Notes: generated from the letters alone by a model not told the origin. Numbered from the stretch's first letter, positions 45,411-55,619 are shown. The stretch: DNA of 64,000 nt from Paenibacillus oceani (GCF_014705615.1 NZ_JACXJA010000035.1:49301-113300), one strand, 5' to 3'. Numbers and translations: made by a program.

Positions 45411-46409
45411 TCAAAGCAAACGGACGGTTTCGCCCGCGAAAAATTTGCCTGCGACCCGCGTATGCTCAACAGGCTCATTCGGATGAGCAATCCGCCACAG
45501 CATGCGGTCTGCCGCGCGATAGGCCGTTTCCTTGATCATGAGCAGCGATCGCGTCAATCCCGGCAGATCGGGCATCCCTTCATTCACCAGGCCGACGAGA
45601 GAGCAGCCAGCCGGAATCGCCACTCCCTTGCGGTGTAACGCGCGGTACACCGGACCGCAATCCTCATCAATGCCAACGACAACCGCTGTTGGCTTATACG
45701 TTTCATAATCGTTGTCGAACGACTCCACTGTCGTATGCTGCGCCTCCACTTCATGCCCTTCCACCCAATCCCGGTATGCCTGCCAGCGCAGGACGTAGCA
45801 CCGCTGGGAATGGGTATCGCCGACATACAACAGACGGCGATGCCCGCAGCGGATCAAGGCATCAGCCAGTTGACAGACCGCCTCGCAAACGTCCCAGACG
45901 ACGCTGTCCACCTGCGTTAACGGCTTGGCGTAATTGATCAGCACTTTGGCGATCGGTAACGCCAGCAGCTGTGATTCCATGCGGCCGGAGATGAGACGCG
46001 CCGCAATGAACAATCCGTCCGCATGCAGCAGATGATGCTCGTCCACCCACTCCTCAAACGCTTTCTGCGATAAATCCTCATCAAGTACAAAGCTGTCCAG
46101 ATGGTGATCGTACTGGCTGAAGCGCTCCCTCAGTCCATCCAGCAGCAGCCGGTTGTAGTTCATCGACTCCCGCGACTGCACGAGAATAAACCGCAGCCGG
46201 AAGATCGGATACGGCGCAATCCCTTGCCGCGCCATCTCGCGCGCCTGCTGGGGGTACAAGTACCCGCAGCGGTAAGCCGCGCGGATGACGGCGCTCCGTG
46301 TTTCCTCCGACATCCCCGGCATACCGCGCAGCGCTTTCGAAACGGTCTGTACGGACAGCCCCAGCTCTTTAGACAAATCATCAAGCGTAACAGGCTTGCG
46401 TCGTTTCAT
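45411..46409 (-). CDS. LacI-family transcriptional regulator
   Basis: About 332 residues. The N-terminal helix-turn-helix KPVTLDDLSKELGLSVQTVS then KALRGMPGMSEETRSAVIRA is the LacI signature with the hinge helix. A periplasmic-binding-type ligand domain follows (VDSVVWDVCEAVCQLADALI, HRRLLYVGDTHSQRCYVLRW, PAGCSLVGLVNEGMPDLPGL). I chose the ATG at 46409, preceded by GGGAGGGGAC; the open frame upstream is hydrophobic and unrelated. It is divergent from the FAD oxidoreductase 113 nt away and probably controls it in response to a sugar. Confidence 0.92.
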   Translation of the reverse strand: MKRRKPVTLDDLSKELGLSVQTVSKALRGMPGMSEETRSAVIRAAYRCGYLYPQQAREMARQGIAPYPIFRLRFILVQSRESMNYNRLLLDGLRERFSQYDHHLDSFVLDEDLSQKAFEEWVDEHHLLHADGLFIAARLISGRMESQLLALPIAKVLINYAKPLTQVDSVVWDVCEAVCQLADALIRCGHRRLLYVGDTHSQRCYVLRWQAYRDWVEGHEVEAQHTTVESFDNDYETYKPTAVVVGIDEDCGPVYRALHRKGVAIPAGCSLVGLVNEGMPDLPGLTRSLLMIKETAYRAADRMLWRIAHPNEPVEHTRVAGKFFAGETVRLL

Positions 46410-46522
46410 GTTCCGTCCCCTCCCGCACCCATTACTGCCTATATTAAACGAAAGTAACACTAGGATGAAAGGGAAAATGAACTCTATAATCATGGTAAAC
46501 GCAGATGGAAAGAAGGTATCCT

Positions 46523-47908
46523 ATGAGCACACAACCCCCTCAGTTGCTGGAAACCGATATTGTTATATGCGGCGGCGGCCCCGCTGGCATTAATGCCGCG
46601 CTGGCCGCGGGCAGAAGCGGCGCGAAAACGCTGTTGATCGAGCGTTACGGCTTTCTGGGCGGTATGTCGACGATCGCGCTTGTATATCCGTGGATGACGT
46701 TTCATACCGAGAGCGGCAAGCAGGTAATCGCCGGAATTGCGCAGGAAATCATTGACAGGATGCAGGCGGAAGGCGCATCGCCCGGCCATGTCCGGGATAC
46801 GGTCGGTTTCGTCAACACGATTACGCCGTATGACCCGGAGGTATATAAAATCCTCGTGTTCGATATGCTGCGCGAAGCCGGCGTAACGGTTCTGCTGCAC
46901 AGCTTTGTGGACGATGTAACGGTGGACGGCGACCAGATTGCTTCTTTGTCCATTACGACCAAATCGGGGCGTATTACGATTCGGGCCAAGCAGTTCATCG
47001 ACGCAAGCGGCGACGCCGACTTGGCCCATCTGTCCGGTGCGCCATGCCTGCAAGGACGCGACGGAGATAAGCTGACTCAGCCGATGACCATGAAGTTCCG
47101 GATGCGCGGCGTCGATCTGGGGCGGGTTAAGCAATATATGATCGATCATCCCGACGAGTTTTACAAAAAAACGCCTGTGGACGAGCTGCCGCATCTGCCG
47201 TTGTCCGGCGTGCTTGGCTTTTACAAGCATTGGAAGGCGGCCAATCTGCCAATCAACCGCGATCAGATTTTGTTTTTTACCGGGCCGGGAGAGGACGAGG
47301 TGCTAGTTAATACGACGCGCGTGCAGGGGCTTGACGGCACCAATGTCGCCGATCTGACGGAAGCGGAAGTGCTTGGACGCAAGCAGGTGCGAATGGTGGC
47401 CGACTTTATGATTCGTCAGCTGCCCGGTTTCGAGCGGGCTTCGCTCAGCTCCGTCGGCACCCAGATCGGCATCCGGGAATCACGCAGAATCGACGGACAG
47501 TATGTACTGCAGGCGGAGGATGTGATTAGCGGCAGACGCTTCGACGACTGTATCGCCAGAAGCGGCTACCCGATCGATATTCATGATCCGTCCGGCAAGG
47601 GCGTCACAGCCGCATGGGTGCAAGGCGACGGCGCCTACGACATCCCCTACCGCTGTCTGCTGCCCAAGCAAATAACCAATCTGCTTGTCGCCGGCCGCTG
47701 CATCTCCACCTCCCATGAGGCGCTCGCCACCACCAGACTGACCCCCAGCTGTATGGCGACGGGGCAAGCCGCAGGTACGGCAGCGGGACTTGCTGTCAAG
47801 CATCATTGCCAGCCTGGCGACATGGCGGTTTGCGAACTCCAGAGCGAGCTGCGGAAGGGCGGCGCCCTGCTGAGCAGCGAAGAAACGGTAAAGCAGCGTC
47901 AGGCTTAG
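46523..47908 (+). CDS. FAD-dependent oxidoreductase (FAD_oxidored family)
   Basis: About 461 residues. The FAD motif VICGGGPAGINAALAAGRSG is near residue 12, followed by LIERYGFLGGMSTIALVYPW, the internal DASGDADLAHLSGAP and the C-terminal LLVAGRCISTSHEALATTRL typical of this family. No signal peptide. It is a shorter relative of 18938-20758 and lacks the discoidin-like tail. I chose the ATG at 46523, 7 nt after GAAGG; an ATG at 46505 overlaps that site. TATAAT at 46495-46500 is a candidate -10 box. The divergent LacI gene points to a sugar-linked role. Confidence 0.87.
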   Translation: MSTQPPQLLETDIVICGGGPAGINAALAAGRSGAKTLLIERYGFLGGMSTIALVYPWMTFHTESGKQVIAGIAQEIIDRMQAEGASPGHVRDTVGFVNTITPYDPEVYKILVFDMLREAGVTVLLHSFVDDVTVDGDQIASLSITTKSGRITIRAKQFIDASGDADLAHLSGAPCLQGRDGDKLTQPMTMKFRMRGVDLGRVKQYMIDHPDEFYKKTPVDELPHLPLSGVLGFYKHWKAANLPINRDQILFFTGPGEDEVLVNTTRVQGLDGTNVADLTEAEVLGRKQVRMVADFMIRQLPGFERASLSSVGTQIGIRESRRIDGQYVLQAEDVISGRRFDDCIARSGYPIDIHDPSGKGVTAAWVQGDGAYDIPYRCLLPKQITNLLVAGRCISTSHEALATTRLTPSCMATGQAAGTAAGLAVKHHCQPGDMAVCELQSELRKGGALLSSEETVKQRQA

Positions 47909-48017
47909 CGAAAAGAGTACCCCCCCGGTCAATTGGCTGAAATACGGGGTGCAAACCGCCTCTATTCGCCGCTGTCGTCCCCATATGCCGAAAATAGAAC
48001 ATGCAAAAGACCCTTAT

Positions 48018-48102
48018 TTTGTAATAGAGCTACCCCCTTATTTGTAGTAAAGCGCTCGTGTTTGTAGTAGAGCGCACATGCTTTGTAATAGTGCGCTCAT
48101 CC
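48018..48102. repeat. Four tandem 20-23 bp degenerate repeats
   Basis: Units start at 48018, 48041, 48061 and 48082. The common core is TTTGTARTAGAGCGC, with variable ends of 5-8 bases. On the minus strand it reads GCGCTCTAYTACAAA. Copies differ at one to three core positions. They lie between convergently oriented genes. There are no unique spacers of CRISPR length. Confidence 0.75.
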
Positions 48103-48208
48103 GCAATTGTTTTCGACGCGGCCAAAAACGGTCTGCTCGCAACAATGAGGGTAGCGAGCTTTATTTGGAGTCAATCAGGTACGGAATCATTGGAAGTCCA
48201 TACAAAAA

Positions 48209-48248
48209 ACAAGCTGATACCGGGTTTTGGATACCAGCATCAGCTTGT
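48209..48248 (-). terminator. Rho-independent terminator of the heparinase-like gene
   Basis: The perfect 10-bp stem ACAAGCTGAT / ATCAGCTTGT has a 20-nt inner part that can pair further (CCGG with CTGG) and is followed on the minus strand by TTTTTTGTATGG. It lies 110 nt after the stop codon at 48361. Confidence 0.8.
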
Positions 48249-48360
48249 GAGTATGTTGACGATATCGGGCATAGTTCACGACCAACCTGTCATTCTTTAA
48301 GCTCTCCTTTGCTGTGATCAACATCATCGGCCGCTTGCGGGTTCGATGACTCAAGCAATA

Positions 48361-51300
48361 TTAATATCCAAATAAACGCAAGCCGTCGAAGCGTACGAAG
48401 CCGCCCGTGGAAGACGGATGCCTCTCTCCCTTGACCACAACGGTCAGCACATGGACGCCGGGCGGCAAAGCGCCCGTATCGTAGAGCGTCGCCTGATACT
48501 GCGAAACGCCCGGGCGGTACGTATCGACGGTCTGTACAAGCTGGCGGTCGATATACAGGTCCGCCATGCCCCCGTTCGAAGAGAACATGCCGACCCATTC
48601 GGCGCGCGTGCCGTAAAACGGAAGATCGACCGACGCGCCGGCCTGGTTGGCCAGATACAAGCTGCCGCCCGCATAGTTGGCCGACGTGTACTTCGTCCAT
48701 GCCCCCGAATACGCGATGACCGGGTCCGGATCGTCCAGCAGGGCGAGATCGCGGCTTATGATCGAAACCGGTTTAGGCGCGGATACGTTTCCAGACGTAT
48801 CAACCGCATACGCGTTGTACAGTCCGGCAGCGAATCCGTAAGTATCCAGCGTAACGGTAATGCCGGCCGTGGCGGCTGCCGCAGCGCCGCCGGGAGCGGC
48901 GGCCGCCTCAGCCAGCTCGGCAGCCGTTTCCCCCGTGCCTGAGGGAACAAGATACAGATGCCCGTTCTTCGAGGAAGCGGCCTGCACCGGATCACCGGTC
49001 GCGGCATATTGCACAGAAGCGCCCGTGATCTGCGGCGGCGACGTGTCGATCACCGTCACGGTCGTCACGGCCGTCTGCGCCGCTTCCACCTTGAATAGAG
49101 CAGACATGCCGCTGCCTGCCATCCGGGACGCCTTCACCCGGTAATACCCCGCCGGTACGTTCGCGATCGAGAACGATCCTGCTTCGTCTGTCACCGCTTC
49201 GGACCGCGCAGACGGGCCGATCAGCCGGACCGGCACTCCGGCGAGCGGATTACCATACGGATCGTATACGGCCCCAGTAACGGTGCCGCTACGGATAAGC
49301 TCCGGGTGTGCCCTATAAATATCCAGCGTGTAATTGGACGTTTCGCCGTTCGGAGCATAAACGGCTACGGCCACCGAATTTGTGCCGGCATGCAGACCGA
49401 TCGGCGCCGCCATGCCGGTGCCGTACACGTGTCCGGCTACGTTGACCACCGCGTCCGGCTGATACGTAACCGCGGTTACGCTCACTTCCTCCACGTCCGG
49501 GCCGACAGCGGCCGCGTACGCAGAGCGTTGAGGCGCGAATGCCGGATACAACAACCCCGGATCAACGGTAAGAGCGGTTAGCGCGGCGTTTGATGTGACG
49601 AACTGCTCGATCGCCGCATGGCGGTAGCCCGCCGATTGGACGACGATCCAGTAACGGCCCGGTTCCGTCAACACGCCCGGCGCGATTGTCAGCCCGCCTG
49701 CTGTCAGCGTGTAAGCCGAGGGCGGCAGCGGCGTTCCGTTCACGGTCAACCCGGATACGTCTGCCCTCCAGTCCGGATCGTCCGCGAATGTGAACGCCGC
49801 CTCCTCTCCGGTGTAGACCGGGTATCCGGCGGCATGCAGACCGGGCGGCTCGTTCATCCGTTCGCTCAGAAGGAGCTGAATCAGCCCGAGCCGGTAGCCG
49901 TAGGCTGCGGAAGCTTTCCCGTCGTTTGTCAGCTCCAGGCTATGCGAGCCGGGTGTCAAGGCAATCGTACCCAGCGGCTCGAACTCTGTTCCGATGACGG
50001 AGGGCTGGCTGAAGAAATCGTAGGTCAGCTGGTCCGCTCCGTCTATGCCGATGCGGTATTTGCCGAAGCCGCCGCCTTTGTACGTTTTAATTCCGACATC
50101 GTAATCGGCCGTTGCCGTTCCCGGCGTTTCGAAGCCGAAGCGGATATGTTGTCCGGCATCTGCGGCCTCGAAGCGAACCATATTATACTGGGGAAAATAT
50201 TGGGTCGCCGCGGTTTGCTCCAGGATCGGCAGATCGACGGCGTCGAATTGCCGGAAGAGCCGGGCCTGGCCCGACATCATAACGGAGGCTGTTGCCGTTC
50301 CGCCGTTGGCGCTCGCTTCCGCCGTGATCGTCGCGGCTCCCTCCCCGACCGCCGTCACGTTGCCCTCCTCGTCCACCTTTAATATGCCCGGGTTACTGCT
50401 GGCAAACGAGACCTGCGATCGGGACAGAGGGATCGCGGAGCCGTCGACGGACGCGCCGTTTGCGGCTATCCGAACTGTTTCCCCTTGCAGCAAGTGACGC
50501 TTGGCCGCATCAAGCGTGACGGACCGCAACGCTTCGTTATCTTCGATCTCCAGATTGGCGATCGCGAACGTGTGTATGCCGGTCCACCGTTTGCCCGGAA
50601 AATACGCCATCTCCGAACTGCCGTCGCCGTTCATCTCGAATCCCGGATCTTGGTCGGCAAGCTCGATCGCCGTTGAACCCGATTCGGTCCGAATGTCCTT
50701 GATGCGATAGCCGCCCGCGGACCCGTCCGGATGGGTGACGATCACATAACGGTTCCGCAGCGCCGCCGCTTGCTCCGGAGCGACCGGGGTGCCGGTCACA
50801 AAGCCGTTGTAGCCGTCGCCATTGTCGAGACGCTTCACGGAGGCGATCGTTCCCGTTACCGTCCCGCTTCCGGTCAGTTCCCGTTCTCCTTTTTTCAGCA
50901 AAGTGCCCCCGACCAGCACCATTTTCGTAATAACGCCGTTCACTGTCCGGATCATCCCCATCTCGCCGCGCATCGTCACATCTCCGACAACAAGCGCTTC
51001 TGCCGGGTGCCGCGGCGAGCTGAGAATGAGATCGGTCGTGTCGCCGTAGCTCACCTGAACGGCAACCGCGCCCTCCGGCGCCGCATCCGGCTCCAGCCGA
51101 TCTACCGCTTCGATGACCGGACCCGCCGTTCCGCTGTACGGCTCCATCGCCGTAACAAACGTGCTGGTCAAGTCGGTTCCTTCGCGCCGCAGAACCAGCT
51201 TCGGCATGTAGTGCTTGACCGCTTCGTCGTTCGTATCCAGCGCTCTGCCGGAAACCCGGGTCGAGCGAAGGGAAGGAGAACGTCCGAGATACAGCTCGTT

Positions 51301-54231
51301 GTCCCCATCCTCCAGCAGCCCGGTGATGCGCAGCTTCGCTTGCTCGGCTCCGCTGTCGTAGGTGACCAGCGTAACCGTGTACCGGTCGTCCTGCAGCTCC
51401 GCGCGCTGAACGTCCTTCACATAAATGTAGGCGGGATAATGCCCCTCCGCCGTCCCGCTTTGCTGGAACGTCTCGGCCTCCGCCGCCTCCGTCCCCGGCG
51501 GCAGCAGCCGCGGACCGTACGGCTCAAGCGGCAGATCGGTGCGGAACACCGCATCGCGGTTGGCGTCGCCCTGCAGCGTATACTCGTGGCGGCCGCCGCC
51601 GGATACCCGGAAGATGTCCAGCACATAGCCTTCACTGCCGTTACCGCCGCCGAAAGGAACGAACCAGGGCTCCCTGCTGTATTCGTCCGTTTCCGGATAC
51701 GCATTCGTTTCGCTGGCCCGGATCGCCTGAAACGGACCTCCGTTCGGGACGAACGCCTCGATCGTTCCGCCGTGCTTCGCCTCGCCCGCCGTCATCATAT
51801 TTTTGCTGTTTACGACTACCGTATTATGCCCGAGCGTGGACAGGGTAAAGTAGCGATACTTCGTATACGTGTAGCCGAGATCCGGCAGCAGTTCCTGCCC
51901 TTGCGCGTACAAATTCAGATTCAGCGGATCGTAGTGGGTATGGCCGTACTTGGGACTGAACTGCAAATAAAGCTGGGTCTGGCTCTCCCCTTCTCCGGAC
52001 GCCAATTTACCGATTCCGGCCGCCGGCAGCAGCAGCGATCCCGATGTAACGTCCGGCGCCTCCGCACGTTGATTGGCCCACGTATCCTGGATCGGGAGAA
52101 CATGGCCGTTCGGGTACGCGAGCAAGTTCGGCAGCTCCTTCGCCTTCTCCGTAATGGGGTATTCCGCAGCCATCTGCAGGTTATCGTAACGGACGCCGGA
52201 ACGCGGCGACTCGTAGCCGGGCGGATCGCTCCAGCCTTCCAGCTGTTTCACCGCCCCGAGCACCCCTTCCGTGGACTGGATATGGTAAGACAGGGTCACC
52301 TCGTTCCAGAATCCGTCGGCCAAAAACTGCTTGTCGACGTATTCGCGAATCCATTCCACCGTTTTGTGAATATAGTCCGGTTGTCCGAGCGCCTTGCCCG
52401 CATCGATCAGCCCGCGCCACGCGCTCGCGTTCATGTTGCCGAGCCGCTTCGTGTAGCCAAGCACGAAATCGGCGGAAGGCACCAGCATCGACTCCACCAG
52501 CTTCGCCTCGACGTCTTCCCCGACCTCTTGGCTGAGCACCTCCAGCGCATCGGTTTTCCTTACTGTCTCAAATGCGCGCAGCAGCGGCTGCAGGCTGGCC
52601 AAATCGGAAATGTACCAGCGGTTCCACATCCCTCCCCAGTAGTTGAACGGAGGACCGGCCGTCCAATTGATCGGGTACGTATGCCAGTTGTAATCCGTTA
52701 CCGGCACATAGCCTTCATAACGCTCGGCGAACCGGTACAGCAGCCTGGCCGCTCCGAGCGGATCTGTTTTGGAAACGTTTTCCGTTTCCTGAACGACGTA
52801 GTTTTTTTGCAGGTACCATAGATGGGCTGAAAGAAAATACCGCCTTCCCTCGTTATCCTCGTAATACGGATATTCCATCGTCTGCCCCAGCTTGTTGACC
52901 GCCGTTTGCGTATGCGCCTCCGGGTATGCCGCATTCGGATAAACCGTGCCCGTTTTTTTGGAAACGAGACTTTTGCGGTCGGCGGACAAGCTGTACAAAT
53001 CGTCCGGATTCAGCTCCGGCATTTCCGGCAGTCCGGCGAAACGGAAGCCGATCTTGTCCGGAACGAGCTCCAGCAGTGTCTCCACCCGCTGCGATGCGGG
53101 AGCGGATGTTACCGGGGTACGGGCTGCGGGCGGAAATTGGGCCGCCCCGGCTATGCCGGCACGAATGAGCTCATCGCGGTCGAAGCTGAACACCGTAAAA
53201 AACTCGTTCGCCGGAACGCCGCCGTAGGTGTGCAGCCGCAGCTCGTAATGCCCGTCTTCCAGTACAGGAGGATGCTCGAAGATCAGCGACGTCCGTCCCC
53301 CGGCCGCCGTCTTCCCTGCCTGCTGCAACTGCTCCCAGTCGCCTGTCGGCCCTTTCCAAGCGAGGGCGTACGAGGCCGGCTCGGGAGAAGGCGTCTTGAA
53401 CTCCAGCTCTTTCCGCGCGAAGTCCAGATAACGCAGCTCCGGTTCTTCCGGCGTCCACGCTTCACCCGCCGGCGGACTGTCGAAGTACACGCTGCCGAGC
53501 CGGCCTTGATCGACCGTGTTGACCGGTACGGTAACCGAACCGCCCGTATCCCAGAAGCTTGAGGTCCGGATCGGCACCCATGAAGAAAGCGTTCTCGTAT
53601 TAAGACGGTGCAGGTGCATAATGTTCATCCGCCATTCGTCCCCCGGAGCGGGCGCCGCCGTGCCAAACGCGCTCCACGGAATGGCAGCCTCCAGCCGGAA
53701 CTGTCCGCCGGACTCCGACGTTTCCACTGTAAACGACGTGATAGAAATGCGATTGCGGTTGCTCTGGTCGCCGAGCAGATCCGGGTTCCAATCCGTATTC
53801 ATCGGCATCGCCGGCGGAGTAACGGGGATCGTAGCCACATAATGCCGGTCGCCGTGCGTATCCGGGCTTATGATAATATCGACTTCCGCGAGCGCTTCCT
53901 TCTCCACTTGTGCCAATGAGCCGGCCACGTACAGGCCCGCATCGTCGTAAGCGATTGTATAGACCGGACTATCGACTGCAGCCTCGTTGTGGTAAGCGGT
54001 CCGGAAATCATCCAGAACCGCCGCCTGCACCCAGACGGCTTCGTCGGCGATCCCGTCTATGACGGGAGCCTGATTCCGTTTCGGGACAACCGCCCATTTG
54101 TTCGTATACATCCGCACCAGCTCCCCTTCCTCCGTAACGCCGTGCCCCTCCAACGCACCGGCGGGGCCTTCGGCCGGACAGAGAGCAGCCAGCAGCGAGA
54201 CGATTACGATCCAGGAACTCGCTTTCTTCAT
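48361..54231 (-). CDS. Giant secreted multidomain heparinase II/III-like protein
   Basis: About 1956 residues. Signal peptide: KKASSWIVIVSLLAALCPAE. A CBM9/DOMON-like domain is at 38-220 (QAPVIDGIADEAVWVQAAVL). A heparinase II/III-type body runs roughly 400-1150: a helical barrel, then a beta-sandwich with GHTHYDPLNLNLYAQG near 762 and LGHNTVVVNSKNMM. It is followed by an Ig-like Big_2 domain (about 1240-1325), a cadherin-like domain (about 1547-1641), a carboxypeptidase-regulatory-like domain (about 1647-1727) and a galactose-binding-like C-terminus (about 1830-1956). Such enzymes cleave acidic polysaccharides by elimination outside the cell. The ATG at 54231 has GAAGGAGG upstream. No LPXTG or SLH anchor is visible. 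It shares its operon with a binding protein, a Gfo oxidoreductase and a fusion regulator. Confidence 0.85.
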   Translation of the reverse strand: MKKASSWIVIVSLLAALCPAEGPAGALEGHGVTEEGELVRMYTNKWAVVPKRNQAPVIDGIADEAVWVQAAVLDDFRTAYHNEAAVDSPVYTIAYDDAGLYVAGSLAQVEKEALAEVDIIISPDTHGDRHYVATIPVTPPAMPMNTDWNPDLLGDQSNRNRISITSFTVETSESGGQFRLEAAIPWSAFGTAAPAPGDEWRMNIMHLHRLNTRTLSSWVPIRTSSFWDTGGSVTVPVNTVDQGRLGSVYFDSPPAGEAWTPEEPELRYLDFARKELEFKTPSPEPASYALAWKGPTGDWEQLQQAGKTAAGGRTSLIFEHPPVLEDGHYELRLHTYGGVPANEFFTVFSFDRDELIRAGIAGAAQFPPAARTPVTSAPASQRVETLLELVPDKIGFRFAGLPEMPELNPDDLYSLSADRKSLVSKKTGTVYPNAAYPEAHTQTAVNKLGQTMEYPYYEDNEGRRYFLSAHLWYLQKNYVVQETENVSKTDPLGAARLLYRFAERYEGYVPVTDYNWHTYPINWTAGPPFNYWGGMWNRWYISDLASLQPLLRAFETVRKTDALEVLSQEVGEDVEAKLVESMLVPSADFVLGYTKRLGNMNASAWRGLIDAGKALGQPDYIHKTVEWIREYVDKQFLADGFWNEVTLSYHIQSTEGVLGAVKQLEGWSDPPGYESPRSGVRYDNLQMAAEYPITEKAKELPNLLAYPNGHVLPIQDTWANQRAEAPDVTSGSLLLPAAGIGKLASGEGESQTQLYLQFSPKYGHTHYDPLNLNLYAQGQELLPDLGYTYTKYRYFTLSTLGHNTVVVNSKNMMTAGEAKHGGTIEAFVPNGGPFQAIRASETNAYPETDEYSREPWFVPFGGGNGSEGYVLDIFRVSGGGRHEYTLQGDANRDAVFRTDLPLEPYGPRLLPPGTEAAEAETFQQSGTAEGHYPAYIYVKDVQRAELQDDRYTVTLVTYDSGAEQAKLRITGLLEDGDNELYLGRSPSLRSTRVSGRALDTNDEAVKHYMPKLVLRREGTDLTSTFVTAMEPYSGTAGPVIEAVDRLEPDAAPEGAVAVQVSYGDTTDLILSSPRHPAEALVVGDVTMRGEMGMIRTVNGVITKMVLVGGTLLKKGERELTGSGTVTGTIASVKRLDNGDGYNGFVTGTPVAPEQAAALRNRYVIVTHPDGSAGGYRIKDIRTESGSTAIELADQDPGFEMNGDGSSEMAYFPGKRWTGIHTFAIANLEIEDNEALRSVTLDAAKRHLLQGETVRIAANGASVDGSAIPLSRSQVSFASSNPGILKVDEEGNVTAVGEGAATITAEASANGGTATASVMMSGQARLFRQFDAVDLPILEQTAATQYFPQYNMVRFEAADAGQHIRFGFETPGTATADYDVGIKTYKGGGFGKYRIGIDGADQLTYDFFSQPSVIGTEFEPLGTIALTPGSHSLELTNDGKASAAYGYRLGLIQLLLSERMNEPPGLHAAGYPVYTGEEAAFTFADDPDWRADVSGLTVNGTPLPPSAYTLTAGGLTIAPGVLTEPGRYWIVVQSAGYRHAAIEQFVTSNAALTALTVDPGLLYPAFAPQRSAYAAAVGPDVEEVSVTAVTYQPDAVVNVAGHVYGTGMAAPIGLHAGTNSVAVAVYAPNGETSNYTLDIYRAHPELIRSGTVTGAVYDPYGNPLAGVPVRLIGPSARSEAVTDEAGSFSIANVPAGYYRVKASRMAGSGMSALFKVEAAQTAVTTVTVIDTSPPQITGASVQYAATGDPVQAASSKNGHLYLVPSGTGETAAELAEAAAAPGGAAAAATAGITVTLDTYGFAAGLYNAYAVDTSGNVSAPKPVSIISRDLALLDDPDPVIAYSGAWTKYTSANYAGGSLYLANQAGASVDLPFYGTRAEWVGMFSSNGGMADLYIDRQLVQTVDTYRPGVSQYQATLYDTGALPPGVHVLTVVVKGERHPSSTGGFVRFDGLRLFGY

Positions 54232-54295
54232 ACATCGGTCCTCCTTCATTCGTTGACCAAAATGTTCCGTCTTGTCTCCATCCGGCAAGGCCGGG

Positions 54296-55597
54296 TTACT
54301 TTGCCTTCTCCTGCTGAATGACCTTCAGCGCCTCTTCCTCCATCATCCGAAGCGCCGTGTTCAGATCGGCCTTGCCGGCCATGTATTCGTTTGCAAACTT
54401 CTCGTTAATTGTTAAAATTTTGGGCTCATACGGCGCTTTTTCCGGGAACGGAGCAAACTTGTTGTGGATGAGCGCCGACCAGTTTTTGTCCTTCGGGGTC
54501 GCTTCCGAGCCGAAATGTTTCAGAATAGCGTCCGTCTGCTTGGATACGAGCTTCCCGCGCCTCGACATCTCGCCCATATATTCGTCGGACAGCAAGTAAG
54601 CGATTACATCCATCGCCGCTTCCTTGTTCCGCGAGATTGCCGGAACGGCCCACAGCGTCGCGTTCATCGGCGTCCCCACATTCGGCATACCGGGGAACGA
54701 CGGCATGGCGACCATATCCCAGTCCATCTTCTCCAGGTTGGAGCCCGCCATCGCAGCGGTGTTGGAATTAAAGATCATCATGCCCACGGTGCCTGCGTAA
54801 AAGGCGCTGTTCCCTTGCGAGAACGTCTGTCCCGCGGCCTGGTACGCCTGGGTTAAGACCGGCTCGCCATAGATCGTCTGGAAGAACGTACGCCATCTCT
54901 CATCCTTGTTCATCATCGGCGTGCCGGTCTTCGGATCGACAAACGGCAAGCCCATCTGATTCCAGTTCAGCAGCAGCTGGGTGTGGCCGCTCAGCCCGAT
55001 ATAGGACTTGCCGTCCTCGGTGCGGGTCAGCTTTTTGGCCAGCTCCATCATTTCCGACCACGTCATGCCGTTTTTCGGATAAGCAACGCCGAACCGGTCG
55101 AACACCGTCTTGTTGTAAAACACCACGAGGTTGTTTCCGTTTCCTGGAAGCGCATACATTTTACCGTCAGACAGCTTCCTCACGTAATCGATTAGGCCCT
55201 TCTCGTAGTCGGCCGGGTTGATTTTGTACGTTTTGACCAGATCGGTCATGTCATAATGCAGCTTGTTGGCGATATATTCCTCGGCGAAGCCGCCGGCCGC
55301 TTTGCCGTACAGATCGATTGGCGTTCCGTTCGTAAGCAGTTCCGGGATGGAGTTCCCTTTCGTGGACTGGTTGATATGACGTATCGTGTAGTTCGGGAAT
55401 TTTTTGCCGAGCTTCTCCAGGAGCGCTTCGTTAAAATCGGCGTCTGGCGTAACGACGACAAGCTCCACCGGTTCCTTCGTCTGGGGCTTGGCCGGATCGG
55501 CCGCGGGGGCGCTTTCCCCCGCTCCTTCCTTCGATCCGCATGCGGCGGCAGTCAACAACGTCAGCACGGATAACGATTTGATCCATTTTATGTTCAT
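54296..55597 (-). CDS. Solute-binding lipoprotein, family 1, without adjacent permeases
   Basis: About 433 residues. The lipoprotein signal ends SVLTLLTAAACGS with the cysteine near residue 20. GNNLVVFYNKTVFDRFGVAY, GMTWSEMMELAKKLTR and GTVGMMIFNSNTAAM match the other orphan binding proteins here, as does the charged tail EEEALKVIQQEKAK. The start at 55597 has AAGGGGAG upstream; the open frame extends 11 codons further. It stands between the giant heparinase-like gene and the Gfo gene and should bind the oligosaccharide products. No permease is encoded nearby. Confidence 0.88.
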   Translation of the reverse strand: MNIKWIKSLSVLTLLTAAACGSKEGAGESAPAADPAKPQTKEPVELVVVTPDADFNEALLEKLGKKFPNYTIRHINQSTKGNSIPELLTNGTPIDLYGKAAGGFAEEYIANKLHYDMTDLVKTYKINPADYEKGLIDYVRKLSDGKMYALPGNGNNLVVFYNKTVFDRFGVAYPKNGMTWSEMMELAKKLTRTEDGKSYIGLSGHTQLLLNWNQMGLPFVDPKTGTPMMNKDERWRTFFQTIYGEPVLTQAYQAAGQTFSQGNSAFYAGTVGMMIFNSNTAAMAGSNLEKMDWDMVAMPSFPGMPNVGTPMNATLWAVPAISRNKEAAMDVIAYLLSDEYMGEMSRRGKLVSKQTDAILKHFGSEATPKDKNWSALIHNKFAPFPEKAPYEPKILTINEKFANEYMAGKADLNTALRMMEEEALKVIQQEKAK

Positions 55598-55619
55598 CTG
55601 AAACAATCTCCCCTTTGGT

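Larger units (their letters stand above)
47909..48360. other. Intergenic region with tandem repeats and a terminator, 450 bp
   Basis: The left half holds four degenerate tandem repeats (48018-48102) and the right half a minus-strand terminator (48209-48248), both listed separately. No coding frame with a ribosome site was seen. Confidence 0.6.

Noticed and set aside
48018..48102. Possible CRISPR array
   Set aside because: Repeats are degenerate, joined almost directly with 5-8 variable bases, and no cas genes are present.
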